In this document: positions 46,295-62,054 of the stretch, in pieces
Position numbering within the stretch: position 1 is the stretch's first letter
Layout of the letters: each line of letters starts with the position of its first letter
Origin: Valencia hispanica
Taxonomy: Eukaryota > Chordata > Actinopteri > Cyprinodontiformes > Valenciidae
Length of the DNA: 64,000 bases
Direction: 5' to 3'
NCBI GenBank assembly: GCA_963556495.2
Contig: OY747701.1
Span: 35,828,001-35,892,000 of the forward strand
Made by a program: the position numbers and the translations under genes
Notes under the pieces: model-generated
The model's input: the letters and a program-made list of their open reading frames with translations, nothing else
Databases searched by the model: none
What the model was told of the DNA's origin: nothing

Positions 46295-46571
46295 GGAGAC
46301 TCTTATCTTGAAGAAACCAGCTCTGCTCAGCAGCAATGCATCTCACTCACTAGATCTGTAATTTTCCAGATTAAGCTTATTTTAAATTATTCAAATTATT
46401 TTTGTTTTTAAAAAAAGAGAATCTGTTTTTTATAAGGTTTTAGCACACAATAAGTCCCTTCAGCTGACAGTCTTTAAATTATGCCTCATCAGTTCGAAAG
46501 CTTTCAAATATATTCTTGTGTTGCTGTCTACATTTTTTCATACCTACTGGTAGATGGGAAGTGGCATTGTA

Positions 46572-46577
46572 AATAAA
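46572..46577 (+). terminator. Candidate polyadenylation signal of mvd
   Basis: AATAAA (within GTAAATAAATG) lies about 280 nt after the mvd stop codon, with T/GT-rich sequence downstream. Confidence 0.55.
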
Positions 46578-47555
46578 TGTACTCTGGATCCAAGTTCATA
46601 CTTTGTTTTTATTTTAATGTCACCACATTTTAATTCTTTCTGGACATTTTTTAAATATTTTGTTTTGAATAGTTTTAGCTATGTTGATTTTAATTGACAA
46701 AACCTGGCCAACTTCTATGTTTTCAGATGAATTTATATACTTTGTTTCTTCAAATCACTTTTCTCAATTTAGTTTCAAAGGCATATCTGTCTACCCATTG
46801 CCATTTTTTGTTTTAATTGGATTTTGATATATTCAGTTTGTTTTTTTTATTACCAGGTGTTAAAATCCCTTTAAAATTAGTGTTTTATTGTCTGTAAGGT
46901 GAAGAACTTTTAAAAAGGATTTATTTACTGCAAATCTATTTTGTTTTTTGAAAGAGAAACTTCAACTGGTAAAACTGCCATTTGATAGTGTGGACTGAAG
47001 ATGGTAATTGCATTAATACAAACAAAAAGTGTGGTAATGCATAATATTACTTGGGAAATCTCTAAAAGAGCATGCATGTCCATCCCATCAAGGATGTCAG
47101 GTGGAGCACTAAACGACTAAAAGTGTTACAATAATAGCCAGTTGTAGTTTATATAAATTTGGAGTCGTAACTATTTTAGTTCTATCAGATTTATTAAAGG
47201 CTTTTTAATAAAATATAGTCAAGATTGGGTATATGGTTTGTCATTATTACTACTAATGCGTGACTCCTTTCTTGTAGTAAAGATTCAGCAAGAAGTTTTT
47301 CCTTTTGCAGTGATTATTATTCCCGTCATTTACTGTAGCTGTCTGGTAAGTTGGAGCTGTAAACACCTCCTCTCTGCTGTCCAGGCAACTTTTCGGAAAT
47401 GACGAGCGAAACGGGGACCGGTTAACGCAAGCCCTGCCTCCCAGTCCTTAAATTGGTGTGTTTTTCATCACGTAAATACAGTCGCTTCCTTGTAGAGCTC
47501 TTTTTTGACCCGCAGCGCCTCGGAAAGACTTTCAGCGATAGTTTAGGTGGTCGCT
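46578..47555. other. mvd-cyba intergenic sequence and cyba upstream region
   Basis: No exon was recognised. The last 160 bp before cyba (about 47,395-47,555) are richer in CpG than their surroundings (GACGAGCGAAACGGGGACCG then GTTAACG, and GACCCGCAGCGCCTCGGAAA), consistent with a promoter and 5' UTR. Confidence 0.45.
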
Positions 47556-50132
<2,577 letters not shown>

Positions 50133-50654
50133 CCCTTCCAGAGCTTCACCTTTATTACCCCCCAGTCAAAAAAAAATTACACAGTCATTGTGGAAGCTCA
50201 CTGGATTTGGTGACTGTAGATGAAGACATTTTTCTGAACTTTGTTGATGCCACTGAGGGGGCAGAACCTTCATACATCAGAAAATACTGGAAGTATAATT
50301 CTGAGGAAAATAATTGAAGAAATTAGTTTCTTCCTTTTGAGAAACAAGGAATGCTATACAGAAAGCAAGTGCTTCTATAGCTCCCAGACTGGAACCAAGG
50401 AAGATAACATTCACTTTAGAGTACTGTATGTTAGCGTTTACTTGTCCGACAACAAGGCCACCGCCTACCGCTGGTTTGTGTTCAAGTTATTTAAGTTGGT
50501 GTTAACATGCGAATATCTTATAAAATAATGATTTTTTACAGTTTTATCATACTATCTATCCCTTTAGATACTGGTAGGATAAAATTAGCTGTTTTCAGCT
50601 GAAATTAGCCATTTATTCATTTTATGTTCTTAGTCATAGTTTTATTGTGTTGTA

Positions 50655-50660
50655 AATAAA
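50655..50660 (+). terminator. Candidate polyadenylation signal of cyba
   Basis: AATAAA lies about 520 nt after the cyba stop codon, followed by T-rich sequence. Confidence 0.55.
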
Positions 50661-51384
50661 TATTTGCTTCATTTTAATCATCCGTTGTAGACTTCTTTTT
50701 TTCTGTTTCCTTAAAAAAATTATTTAAAGAAATGACATTTACAACTTCCCCCTTTTGCAACAAATGGATTTCAGTAACGGGATTTCCCTTTCTTGTCAAA
50801 AGTATATTTTCTTTTTCAAATTTCTGTTACATATGATCTATTATTCTTTTTGCTCTATGAGCTATGTATTTATAAATAGATTTGCTTTTAAAACCAGTTT
50901 TGCATGTTCGTGTCATTTCATTGCTCATGCAGTGAGGTTTTCTTTTTTCATTCTTCTTTCCTGTTAGTGGTCATATCTTATCTTTAAGGAGTTGCAGGCT
51001 GTTTGGAAACCTCAACCATAAAATGATGGTTCCTTATTTCAGTCTGTTGATTTGTAGTTTACATTTAATCTAAAAAACAAGTCTCATAGTTTTGTTGGCA
51101 TCTTTCCAATTAGAGAATTTTAAAGCATGTAGGGTTGAGCTCAGATCACATCTTGGCAGAAAGTTAAGGTGTAGGAACCACTGGATTAGTCAAAGTATGT
51201 AAGAGATACGTACACAGTATAAATTTCACACGCAGTTCTTGAAAGGGTTCAGTCTGATGAAACTTCTCCATAGAGTTTTCTCAAGCTGCAAAAAGAGATG
51301 TGTGTAAGAGAAAAGTACTGTTTAATGCATAAGAAACTGACTTAATAATTGTACTCTACACAAAACCAGCAAAGAAAATACATA
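50661..51384. other. Intergenic sequence downstream of cyba
   Basis: AT-rich sequence with no recognisable exon or repeat. Confidence 0.4.
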
Positions 51385-51569
51385 CAGTAGGGCAAAAAAA
51401 ATATTTGGCAGCCACCGATTGTGCAAGTTGTCCCACTTAAAAATATTAGAGATGTCTGTAATTTTCATCATAATTACACTTCATCTGTGAGAGAAAGAAT
51501 GAAAAAAAATCCAGGAAATCACATTGTAGGATTTTTAAATAATTTATTTGTATAATGGAGCAGAAAATA

Positions 51570-53505
51570 CACTACTCACAATAAGTTAGGGATATTGTTA
51601 TTTACTTGAGCGCTATTCCTATTTGGTCCGAATTTTAATGAAACAAGTAAAAGTATTCTTTGATATTACTAGTAATAAATGAAAAAAAACACAATTTTCA
51701 TTAGTGTAATATTTATTACCCCAAAAATGTTGACAATAACAAGGGTTACCCCAAATAGCACAAATTGACAATGTCAGTAGCGGGTGTTTCCACCATTTGC
51801 CGCAATGACAGCTTGACAGCAACGTCTCATGCTCCTCATTAGCCTCATGATGTTGTCCTGAGCCAATGCGTTCCACTATTCCACAAGTGCTACACGCAGT
51901 TCTGCCAGGTCACATGGGGGTGGGGTATGATCATCCAGTCTTTGCTTCAGCTAGTCCCAAACATGATCTATGGGGTTCAGGTCAGGGGACATTGCTGGCC
52001 ATACCATATGAGGCACTCCGACTCCCTGGAGTCGAGCTGTGACAATTCTGGCACGATGTGGTGGAGAATTATCATCGATTAACAGAAAGTTGGAGGTGTG
52101 CTGGCGGAATTGGGAATGATGATGGGTTCTATGATGTCTCTGAGGTAAGAACGTGCAGTGACTGAGCCATCTACAATAACCAAATCAGTTTTGCACTGAC
52201 TGGTGATGCCAGCCCAGACTGTTACACTTCCTTCCCCAAAGCTAACCCTGGGGACCGTGTTGACCTTAGGCGTATCGCTCACCTTGCCTTCTCCAGCAAC
52301 ACTGACGACCATCATTTCTGTCCAAGGTGAACCGACACTCGTCAGTGAACAGGACGGTAGACCACTGCTGCATTGTCCAGGTCACATGGTATTGTGCCCA
52401 CTGCAAATGTTCACGGTGGTGTCTTGGTTTCAGGGGAGTCACCTGCAACAGTTGTCTGGCATTCAAGCCAAAGCGGTGGAGTCAGTTGAGAATGGTTTGT
52501 TTGGAAACTCTAGTACCTCTCACATCTCGTGAACAGGCCTGCAGCTGTGTGGCAGTTGCATGACGATGTCTGAGTGCATAGGTCCTTAGGTACTGGTCAT
52601 CGTGGGGCTCCACTCCTGGGTCTGTCACTAACTCTGCCAGTAGTTCTGTGTCTTGATGCAAGTCTGCTGATGACACTTTCAGACACACCAAGTCCACTTG
52701 CAAGCAACATCTGACTGCCTGCCCCAAAAGTCAATTAGAAAAAGAAAAAGTCAATTAGACAGCTGCAGCTGATCCAGAACGCTGCTTCTCGTGTCCTCAC
52801 TAGAACCAGGAAAGTAGAGCACATCACCCTAGTTCTAAAGTCCTTACACTGGCTCCCTGTAGCTCAGAGAATAGACTTCAAAATACTTTTACTAGTTTAC
52901 AAATCATTGACTGGCTTAGCACCAAAGTATGTTGAAGATCTACTGTCACTATACCAACCCCACCAGACCACTCAGGTCCTCTAATTCCAGTCTACTCAAC
53001 ATACCTAGAATTAGAACCAAACATGGAGAAGCAGCTTTCAATTTCTATGCTCCTCTAATCTGGATCAAACTTCCAGACAACTGCAAAGCTGCTGAAACAT
53101 TGAGTTCTTTTAAGTCACAACTAAAACGTATCTGTTTAGAGCTGCCCTTGAGTAATACTTTGATGTATCATATGTTTCTGTGTATGTTTCTTGATTTATT
53201 GCTGTTTTTACTTTATATGCTTTGTCTGTGTTTTACTGCTATTTTTATTTTACCCCTAATTATGTAAAGCACCTTGAATTACCTTGTTGTTGAAAATGTG
53301 CTATACAAATAAAATTGCCTTGCCTTTCCCATATGTAAAGCACACTGTACACAGTGAGACCATTACGTGGAAAACACAAAATGAGATGTGTCTATCACCC
53401 CAATACATTTGCCTCCCTATCCCAAAAATCTCTGAAGTGAAACATATACCGCATGTATGACATCCACTGAGTCTTTCACGATATCCCTAACTTTTGTGAG
53501 TAGTT
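51570..53505 (-). mobile_element. Tc1-like element of a second family, nested
   Basis: The ends CACTACTCACAATAAGTTAG then GGATAT and GATATCCCTAACTTTTGTGA then GTAGT are inverted repeats flanked by TA (51,568-51,569 and 53,506-53,507). The minus-strand transposase is partly readable: RDVRGTRVSKQTILN, PRHHREHLQWAQYHVTWTMQ, then QWSTVLFTDECRFTLDRNDG, which contains the FTDE catalytic block, and FGEGSVTVWAGITSQCKTDL. It is frameshifted. An L2-type LINE tail interrupts it at 52,740-53,330. Confidence 0.88.
52740..53330 (+). mobile_element. L2/Maui-type LINE 3' end nested in the nested Tc1
   Basis: The translation reads LQLIQNAASRVLTRTRKVEH, then VLKSLHWLPVAQRIDFKILL and LTGLAPKYVEDLLSLY, the conserved C-terminus of L2-group LINE ORF2. 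The end is TGCTATACAAATAAAATTGC then CTTGCC, the L2-type tail. AGTCAATTAGA occurs twice at the left border (52,728-52,760) and may belong to the integration site. Confidence 0.85.
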
Positions 53506-54707
53506 TAAGTATTTAACCCTTAAAAACAAGAAATAATTCTGGTCTTCACAGACATGTTACTTCTTCTTTAAGAAGCTCTTCTGTCCTCCACTCGTTACCT
53601 GTATCATTGGAACCTGCTTAAACTTGTTATCTGAAAAAAAGACACTTGTCCACACCTTCAAACAGTCAGACTCCAACCTCCACCATGGCCAAGACCAGAG
53701 AACTGCCCAAGGACACCAGGGACAAGATTGTTAAGCTGCATAACACTGGGATGAACCAATCTACAACAGCCAAGCCAAGCAGCTTGGTGAAAATAGATAA
53801 ACTTTTGGAGCCATTATTAGAAAATGGAATAAATTCAAGATCACTGACAATCTCCCTCAACCTTGGGCTCCATGCAAGATCTCGCAAGGTTCCCATGCTT
53901 AAGACAGCACATGTCCAGGCTTATCTAAAAAGACCATCTGGATGATCCAAAGGAGAATTGGGAAAATGTCATGTGGTCAAATTAGACTAAAATATAACTC
54001 TGTGGTATAAACACCACTCGCCGTGTTTGGAGGGGGAAGAATGCCGAGTTGCATCCCAAGAACATCATATCCACTGTGAAGCATGGAGGTGAAAACATTA
54101 TGCTTTGGGGCTGCTTTTCCGCAAAGAGGACAGGACGACCGATCCATCTTAAGGAAAGGATGAATGGTGCCATGTTTTGTGAGACTTTGGGCAAAAACCT
54201 CCTTCCATTAGTGCGAGCACTGAAGATGAAATTTGGCTGAAATTTCCAGCATGACAATGATCCCAAAAACACCACCAGGGCAACGAAGGAGTGGGTACAT
54301 AAAAAGCAAGGTTCTGGGATCACCTAGCCAGTCTCCAGACCTCAATCCAATAAACAATCTGTGGAGATAGTTTAAAGTCCCAAAACATCATAGCTCCAGA
54401 GAAGACCTGCACAGAAGAATGGCCAAAATACCAGCTACAGTGTGTGCAAACCTGGTGAAGACCTACAGGAAACCTTTGATCTCTGTCGTTGCCAACCAAC
54501 GTTAAGTACTGAGCTAAACTGTTTTTGACAAAATATTTATTTTCTGTGCTATTATACAAATACATTTTAAAAAAATCATGCAATGTGATTTCCTGATTTT
54601 TTTTTTTTTTACATTTTGTCTCTCACAGTTGAAGTGTACTTATGATGATAATTACAGACCTAATCTTTTTAGGTGGGACAACTTGCACAATCGGTGGCCC
54701 CACTGTA

Positions 54708-55798
54708 TACTCATAGTATTTGAGGTATTCATTCTCTTATATTGTATTTTATTGTTGGTCATTTGGAACATAATTTTTTTAAATCAAAATATTACTTTCT
54801 TGCTTTTATAAACATAAAGATAAATATCCCCAGACGATTCATTTATGTGCACGGGCTTTGACAATGTCTTTAACCAGATTAAATTTTGTCCTGCTAACAT
54901 CTGTAAGTTTTGGAGCCAGAGCTATCCCAACCTCTGGCTTGGTGATGACCCCAAAATACAAACTACTCTTCCTAAATATAACAGTAGATACGAGCAGACG
55001 AACACGTGGTGTAGTTTTGAATCCTATCATGTAAAAATCCTCTTTGTTTGCCTTCATTATCTGCCTGCTTCCCTGGAGATGATCAATAAGGGGGAAAGTT
55101 GTCCTGGATTGCTTCTATTCCGATTGTGTTTTGTATTTTTCCGACTGTTTACAGTCTTCTCAATGCTAAAAGAAGAGCGTCTGTTTCCCATTGTGCCTAC
55201 TGGGCTCAGCACTGCACCAATTAGAAAGACTAAATATGTTACACTCATTTCTTAAATACATAGGACAGAGTGTTGTCAAGATGTGTTGTATATGTTTAAC
55301 ATGTATATTATAAAGAGAATGAGATATGAAGAGAAACAGAAATGAGCATGCGCCAACTGCCTGCACTGTGTGTGACCATATGTGTGACACAGTGCCACTG
55401 CACTGCCTCACCTCACATGTCACCCCTCACGTAAATTTATTATGCTATATAAATTCAGGGATTTGGACCATAAAAATGTTGAAATATAATAGAATTTTTT
55501 TTTACAACAGATATATCGAAACACAGATTTTCTATCATAATTTTTAGTACAGGTGTTACACTGATCGCACGTCACTTATTTAAATGGATTTTCTTTTAAT
55601 AAGAAGAAAAATTAGATGTGATGCAATATTTAATCAAGCCTCTAGATGGCGACACCACCCTTACTGTCCACAAACACTTAGAAGAAGAAAGAGCCTGTGA
55701 ATTTTACCCACATCCCATTGGCGTATTATCTGACAGCTATGGAAACAACATTTTAACGTAATACATGTTATATTTAGTGGACCGACAAATAGTGTACA
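54708..55798. other. Intergenic sequence upstream of tcf25
   Basis: No exon was recognised. The final 200 bp contain CTAGATGGCGACACCACCCT and CCATTGGCG (inverted CCAAT-like), plausible tcf25 promoter sequence, but no motif is decisive. Confidence 0.4.
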
Positions 55799-58700
55799 AT
55801 GTCTACCCGGGCCTTGAGAAGGCTCAAAGGGAAACAGCGGGGTCAGGAGGCCTTGGACCTCGGGGACCTAAGTTTGGGAGACAGCCCGGAGGAGCAGGCT
55901 GAAGCTGAGGTTGAGCCGGAGCAGGAGCAGCTGGACACGGCTAATGTTGCTAATGTTTCTCCTGCTTCCAATAGCAAAAACAGCAGCCGAAAGGCAAAGA
56001 AAAACAAGGCTCAGAAAAACATCAGTAACATTTATGAACTGGTAAGGTGACGACAAAACTGAAGCAACATGTTTATTTTACAGTCAGGGCAGATTGTGTC
56101 TCCTCTTGCCAGTTGTTTACAACAGCTCCTGCAGCTTACATAGCTAAGACATGCTAACAGTCACTCCTATATTAGCTAAACATTAACGTGTTTAGCGAGT
56201 TAAATTAGTTTTATTCCTGTACAACTGATTGATGTATACATTATGTGCGTTCTGTCACCTTCATGTCTAGTTTCTAAAGTTGCCTCTTATTTTAAATGAT
56301 TCATGTTTTAAAGACTAAGCACACATACTGTTAGAGCAGTGACCCCCCTCTCATACTCACACCAGTTCTCTTAAAGAGCTAAACATAGAAACATAATCAT
56401 GCTCTCAGAGCACAACTTATAAACGTTGTAGATAATGTATCCCTGTGACATAAATGTGAAATATATTGTTTTGGTTAATGATTTCAGGTACCTTACAAAT
56501 AACCTCATATTGTGTAATTCCCGTTCCTAGGTTTCTCCCTATCAGTTCCTCCTGTTGCTTGGGACTTTATTGAGGTAGTGGGTACAATGTCCTGAGATTT
56601 CAAGAGAAGTTTATTTACTCTACACATTGCAAACATTTATTTTTTAAATACTTTTTAAGAAAGAACAGAAGTGCAAAGCCAAATTAACATGAGCAGAAAG
56701 TAAATCTACTTCCATTTACTTACAATTGATTTATATTTTAGTTAATGTGTTGCTATTATGCTTTGCAAAAACATGCCCCTTGAGTTACACTCTAGGGGTA
56801 TTGTACATATTAAAATAAAATAGAATGGTTTGAAAAAGGGTTAAATAATTATTTAAATTTAACCACAAGCATCCAACAACACAACTGATCCCATGCTGTC
56901 ATCTTTAAATAACAAAGATGGGACCAATATTGATTTTTCAACATAATTTTAACTCATTAAGGTTTACAGATTATTCATTTCTGCACAGGTCTCCTAATCT
57001 CCTCCTACAGCATTTCAGTCTGGTTGAAAATGTTTAGGAATTTGACAGATCCAATGCAACAGCTTGATTCCTTTCTTTTTCAACCACTATGGCCTGCATT
57101 TTATATAACCACTATGTGTTTGAGTTGCTGCTAGCTTGGGATCATGATCTCTTTGAGAACCCAGTTTTCTCTGAGCTTCAGTTGTTGGACAGATGGCCTC
57201 ACATTTGACTCTGGTAAGAAGAGGAGTTCACGGTTCGCCCAAACACCAATATACTCTGGCAAAATGAGCCCATATAACCATCATCCACCATGCTTAACAG
57301 CTTTGCAAACCTGAATCGGCTGCCATATTTTTTTAAACAAAGAGGCAGCCCTTTCACATAAGCCATATTGAATCAGTCTTTTTAAAATGTTAGTTTTGAG
57401 TGTGAACCCTGCAGAGTCTGAGATGGTGTGATTTCAATTTTTTGTAATTTCTCTGAAAATTCCAACTATTATCTATACCCATCTATCCTCTGCAGGGTTG
57501 CGGGGGGGCTGGTGCCTTCTCCAGCATTCGTTGGGTGAGAGGCGGAGAACACCCTGGGCAGGTCGCCAGTCCATCGGAGGGCAACACAGAAACACACAGG
57601 ACAAACAGCCATGCATGCATACACTCATACCTAAGGGCAATTTAGAGACCAATTAACCTAACCTAACAGTCATGTTTTTGGACTGTGGGAGGAAGCCGGA
57701 GTACCCGGAGAGAACCCACGCATGCACAGGGAGAACATGCAGACTCCATGCAGAAAGATCCCAGGCCTGGATTCTAACCCAGAACCTTTTTGCTGCAAGG
57801 CAACAGTGCTACCAACTGCACCACTGTGCAGTGTTCTTTGGAAATTGCCCATTATTATGACGAGGCAAATTTGCTAAGATGTCCAGTCCTGGGAAAATTA
57901 GGAGCTGTCCTAATGTTTTCTGTTTGTCGATAGTCTTTCTCTGTAGAATGTCAGACTTCAAATTGATTAGAAAAATTACATTATAACCCTTTCCAGAGTG
58001 ATGGGTAACAACCATTAACCCTACCCTTTTCCGTATTGACATTGCATTAATACACACCTGCCCGTCTCCAGGATTGCAATCGGCCAGAACCCCTGCTTTT
58101 CTGGAGATGATCACATCTAATGAGGTTTAATGAGTCAAGTGCACTTGATTAGTGTTAGTGACACGTCATGGAAGTAACAAATGTGTACTTAGTTTTCACA
58201 AACAACAGTTTTTTCTTAACATTCAATATCTACAGGATTTGTTGTGGGCTTTTGTATTTTTGAGGTTCTACTGAAGTACTTTCAGAACATGGTAACCAGA
58301 TTTATGCAATATGTTGACACTTTAAATGATAAACGCATTGCATTTGTATAGCACTTTTTCAGTCAGAGGACCACAAAATGGTTTACACTACATTCAGTCA
58401 TTCACACACTCATAGTGTTAAGCTACATTGTAGCCACTGCTGCCCTGGAGCATGCTGACAGAATCGAGGCTGCTGTACACAGGTGCCACCGGGCCCTCTG
58501 ACCACCACCAGCAGCGGTGGTGACGTGTTTTGCCCAAGGACACAACGACCGAGACGGACGGAGCGGGGATTTAAACTGGCAACCCACCTGGCTGTGGGAC
58601 AAGCTCCTACCACCTGAGCCATGCCCCTTTAAAGCTTACTTCACCAATACACCTTTTTTAATTTTTCTTGCTTTTTTCCCAGATATGTGATGAAGAAAAT

Positions 58701-61700
58701 GAGTCCGAAAGAATTTCACCCGATGAAGATCCAGAGAGAAATAAAGGAAGTGGAACCAAAAAAAATCAAAACAAAGATGCTGAGAACCAAGTTCAAAAGA
58801 ATGAGGACGAATCCACAAAGGTAAAATTAAAACAGGAATGTAAATTATCTTCCAGATTTACATGAATGTTTTTATCTTAAGAAGCAGCTTTTTTATGTCG
58901 TCTCTGTTTTTTGTCTTTTACAGTCTGGAGACAAAGTTAAAAAGAAGAAAAAAAAGAAGAAGACAAAAATTACATCAGAGGATGGACAACTAAATGTATG
59001 AGATGTATCCAATTCTGACAGGACAGTTACATAATTTAGTCTGAGCCTAATTTACAGCCTTAGAATAAAATAACACTTTATAACGCAGATAGTTTTACAG
59101 CTAGTCAATCCTGTCACACATAATTTATTCAGTCAGTACTGCCCTGGTGTACAGAATCTTTACTAATCCTGGCAACAACATAACAGTTTAAATGTCTTCA
59201 CAACTCATTCAAAGTGTATTTTTGTTGTTTTCAGGGGACTGCGACAGAAAATATAGATTTACTTCTAGAGAACCTGGAGCAGTCAAACGGTGCGAGTCTA
59301 CAAAGTGAAGACTGCGGAGGCTCAATCAGAAGATCTGTCCTGCATGTAGAGCACAGGTGTGAACACCAACCTGTCTCATGCTGAGGATGCACATAAACCT
59401 GACGTGATTGGTGTCAAAAACCCCAATCAAACAACACTCTGATTTTAATGTGTTCTGTCGTGATATTAGCAAGATTACATTTTTCTGTTGTTACACAGGA
59501 GGAGTTATTTAACCAAGTTAATGCTGCAGCCAGTCTATTTCACCAATAAAATAAAATTCACAAGAAAATTGGCAAACAGTGATCCCAAAAAAATATTCAA
59601 AAAGGTTGGATCATTTCTTATCAGCTGAAGATAGGAGAAGCAGAGGAATATAGTTTAGTAGAGCAAAATAAGGACATGAACGCATCAAGTTGCTGCCAGA
59701 AGTGTTAGGTGCTTTCAGAGTTCAGCTTAACCACTTTAAAATTCTGTTTAAATTAAGTTATAATGAAAAAGTAATAAATTCAATTTCACCTATTTACATT
59801 TAATAACGTTATGTATTTGTTTCCATTTTAGTGAGTCTTGTAGACATTTAGTTCTGCTCAACCCCTCCATCTCTCTACTTTAATTCAATTGAAGTCTTAT
59901 CTTTAGGCCATTGTAACTAGGGCTGCACAGTATGTCAACAATTGATGATTATTGCAGCATCACTGTATGCATCAAGATTATCACAAAGAACCGCCTGCAC
60001 TGCAGTTAATGTTGGCTTATTATTTTAAGTACCGTACATGCAGGATTTCTGTGTCTGTAATATATTTGGTGACTTGTTTAATGCAGCATGAAGTTTTGGA
60101 AGGTAAAGTCTTTGTAAGGTGATCAAGACAAATTACAGCTAAGGTGTTTCAATGTTAAAAGGGCAGACGTCAACCAGAAATAACTTCTATAAAACCTGGT
60201 TGAAATGGACATTTTGAATATTCTTTATCTAGGGTCGTTTCCTATTAACCCAAAGCAGAATGACCTTAATGACCTGTTTAAACATTTATTTGTCATATGT
60301 CATTGTCATCACAACATTCACCACTATTATTGCAGATTACTTTCTTTCCTAATATTGTTGTAGGTTGTTAGATCAGGGTCCGTTTTTACGCATACTTCAG
60401 CTACCAGAAGGAAATGTTCTTGCCCTTTGCACGTCAGCAGAACTATCATAATATCTGCACTATTTTTTTCTTACATTTTGTTTTAAATTGACGAAAGGTA
60501 TGGAGAGAAAAATTCACATGGAGTGAATTTTTCCAGCTCGCTAACAATGGTAATTTGAATGTTTCGGGTTTTCCGTCAGGAATCTCAACCCAGAGACTGA
60601 GCTGAAGAGGTACTTTGGAGCTCGGGCTGTTCTGGGTGATCAAAGGTAAGAAATAAAGAAGATTTTTAAACTTAAAAGTTTTGCATGTCAAGATAACTTT
60701 CCAGTTACCTTTCTTTCATTTTTAATTTTACATTTTTTCCTGGACCAGACCTCGGCAAAGAAATAGGCACTTTCACCGCAGCACTTGGATGACCAGTCCG
60801 AAGGAGAGCTGGCCTCGCTTCAGCCGACCAGGTGGGCCTTGAACCTTTTCACATTTTGTTCCATTACACCCACAAACCTCAGAGTATTTGAATAGGATTT
60901 TTTGTGATTGACGAACACAAATTTGTGCATAGCTTTGAAGTCAAAGGCACTGCTTTGTTTTGGTCTGTCATGTAAAATCTCAATAAAATATACTGAAGTT
61001 TGAGGCTGTAGCGTGATAGATTGGGAAATGGTTTAAGGGTTATGAATATGTTAATCTTTGGCACAAGATGTGCACAGTCGCATGTTTTTCTAGATCAGTT
61101 ATGTATTATATCTTACCAACTCACCTTAATTGAAATGCATAATTACAACATCCACCTATTGTTCCTTAGGAAACCTGAAAAGCAATATTTATGAGAGCTT
61201 TAGTGTACCTTAACAAGACTTTTCTCAGTTTCCCAGACTTGCAGGCAGGCAACGTAAAATAGGCTGAAATATTTTTGGGACTATGACGTCATCACAAAGA
61301 CCGGCTTGTTGTGCGCACACAGAAAGTCCTTATTGATTAATTAACTTATCTGTTTGATGGATATTCACACCATGGCCTAATGCCAGTTTTTCCCCCACAA
61401 GTAACAATTTAGGTCGCTATGAAGAGTTTAAAGTTTGGTAACTTGCTCTCACAGTTCCTGTTTGTTGTTTATGCTATAAACAGAAAATCTGCGGAATTCC
61501 TCATAGGTTATATGTACTGACCCACAATATGTCACATGTTACAGTATTTGTTTCACAGTAATTTAACAGTGATTAAAATCTACAATCACCAGAATAGCTA
61601 TTTTAATAGTCATGGTAAACTGCAGCATACCACAAATGTACATTCCAGTCTTTTGGTTTATAATTGACAGTTAGTCTTTAAGTAGATTTTAGATTATTAT

Positions 61701-62054
61701 ATTACATTGTAAGCAGAATAAATAGTTTTGACATTTTATTTTATTGTATAAATCAAGGTCCTTAACACAGAGGGCATTACATAAAATCATGCGTCACTTT
61801 TTAAGTTTATTAGACAGTTTCCCTTAATTTCTTTCTACTTCTTTTGTAGTTGTATTAAAGAGTTCAACATGATTTTGTATTAAAACTATGTATTGTTTGT
61901 AACCCTAATTTATCTGTCCTCAGGAATTTTAATGACATTGCTGGAGTCAAAGAATGGCATTCATCACTTCACCTTTGAGCACAACCGGGACTACCAGCAA
62001 GTGCAGTTCAAGTTCATAGATGCTGTTGAGTCCATAGATCCCAACAACATTGTG
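55799..62054 (+). CDS. tcf25: TCF25/NULP1, N-terminal part (runs off the right edge)
   Basis: TCF25 is the vertebrate counterpart of yeast Rqc1, a component of the ribosome-associated quality-control complex that works with the Listerin ubiquitin ligase. It was first described as a nuclear basic protein. The seven coding exons seen are 55799-56041, 58683-58820, 58924-58995, 59235-59356, 60580-60645, 60749-60831 and 61924-62054. They are in phase and give the first 285 residues of an expected 650-680. The start is [15 protein letters not shown]. An acidic, Lys-rich low-complexity region follows, with an eight-lysine run in exon 3. The conserved core begins with [40 protein letters not shown] and [20 protein letters not shown]. 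The next exon, expected to start with a helical repeat segment, is not found before 64,000. Confidence 0.95.
56980..57470 (-). mobile_element. Tc1-like remnant in tcf25 intron 1
   Basis: GACAGATGGCCTCACATTTG then ACTCTGGTAAGAAGAGGAGT, with TTCACGG and CACCATGCTTAACAGC, are antisense words of a fish Tc1 family. The ends are lost. Confidence 0.6.
57476..57835 (-). repeat. Teleost dispersed repeat, near full copy
   Basis: The motif order is TACCCATCTATCCTCTGCAG, GGTTGCGGGGGGGCTGG, GTGAGAGGCGGAGAACACCC, GGCAGGTCGCCAGTCCATCG, GACTGTGGGAGGAAGCCGGA, GTACCCGGAGAGAACCCACG, and CCAACTGCACCACTGTGCAG. It belongs to the same family as 36,755-37,118. It does not encode a protein. Confidence 0.8.
58335..58625 (-). 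repeat. Teleost dispersed repeat (CTTGCCCAAGGACACAA family), second copy
   Basis: It shares TAAGCTACATTGTAGCC, GACCACCACCAGCAG, TTGCCCAAGGACACAACGAC and ACCTGAGCCATGCCCC with 32,460-32,770. It ends about 57 nt before the tcf25 exon 2 acceptor. Confidence 0.6.
60850..61070 (+). mobile_element. Short Tc1-derived element (two ends, no transposase) in tcf25 intron 6
   Basis: TTTTCACATTTTGTTCCATT then ACACCCACAAACCTCAGAG at the left, and CAATAAAATATACTGAAGTT then TGAGGCTGTAGCGTGATAGA at the right, are the two facing ends of a Tc1 terminal-repeat family. They are separated by about 100 bp, as in an internal-deletion derivative. Confidence 0.6.

Larger units (their letters stand above)
51385..54705 (+). 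mobile_element. Tc1-like element (outer), host of two nested insertions
   Basis: The right end reads, in reverse complement, CAGTGGGGCCACCGATTGTG then CAAGTTGTCCCAC. The left end has GGCAGCCACCGATTGTGCAA then GTTGTCCCAC. TA flanks both ends (51,383-51,384 and 54,706-54,707). The plus-strand transposase is decayed: MAKTRELPKDTRDKIVKLHN near 53,684, [19 protein letters not shown] near 53,886, and [20 protein letters not shown] near 54,068. A second Tc1 occupies 51,570-53,505, just inside the left terminal repeat. Confidence 0.85.

Noticed and set aside
47547..47555. Use of the in-frame GTG at 47,547 as the cyba start.
   Set aside because: The ATG at 47,556 gives MGKIEWAMWANEQ, the near-invariant vertebrate p22phox N-terminus; non-AUG initiation is not needed.
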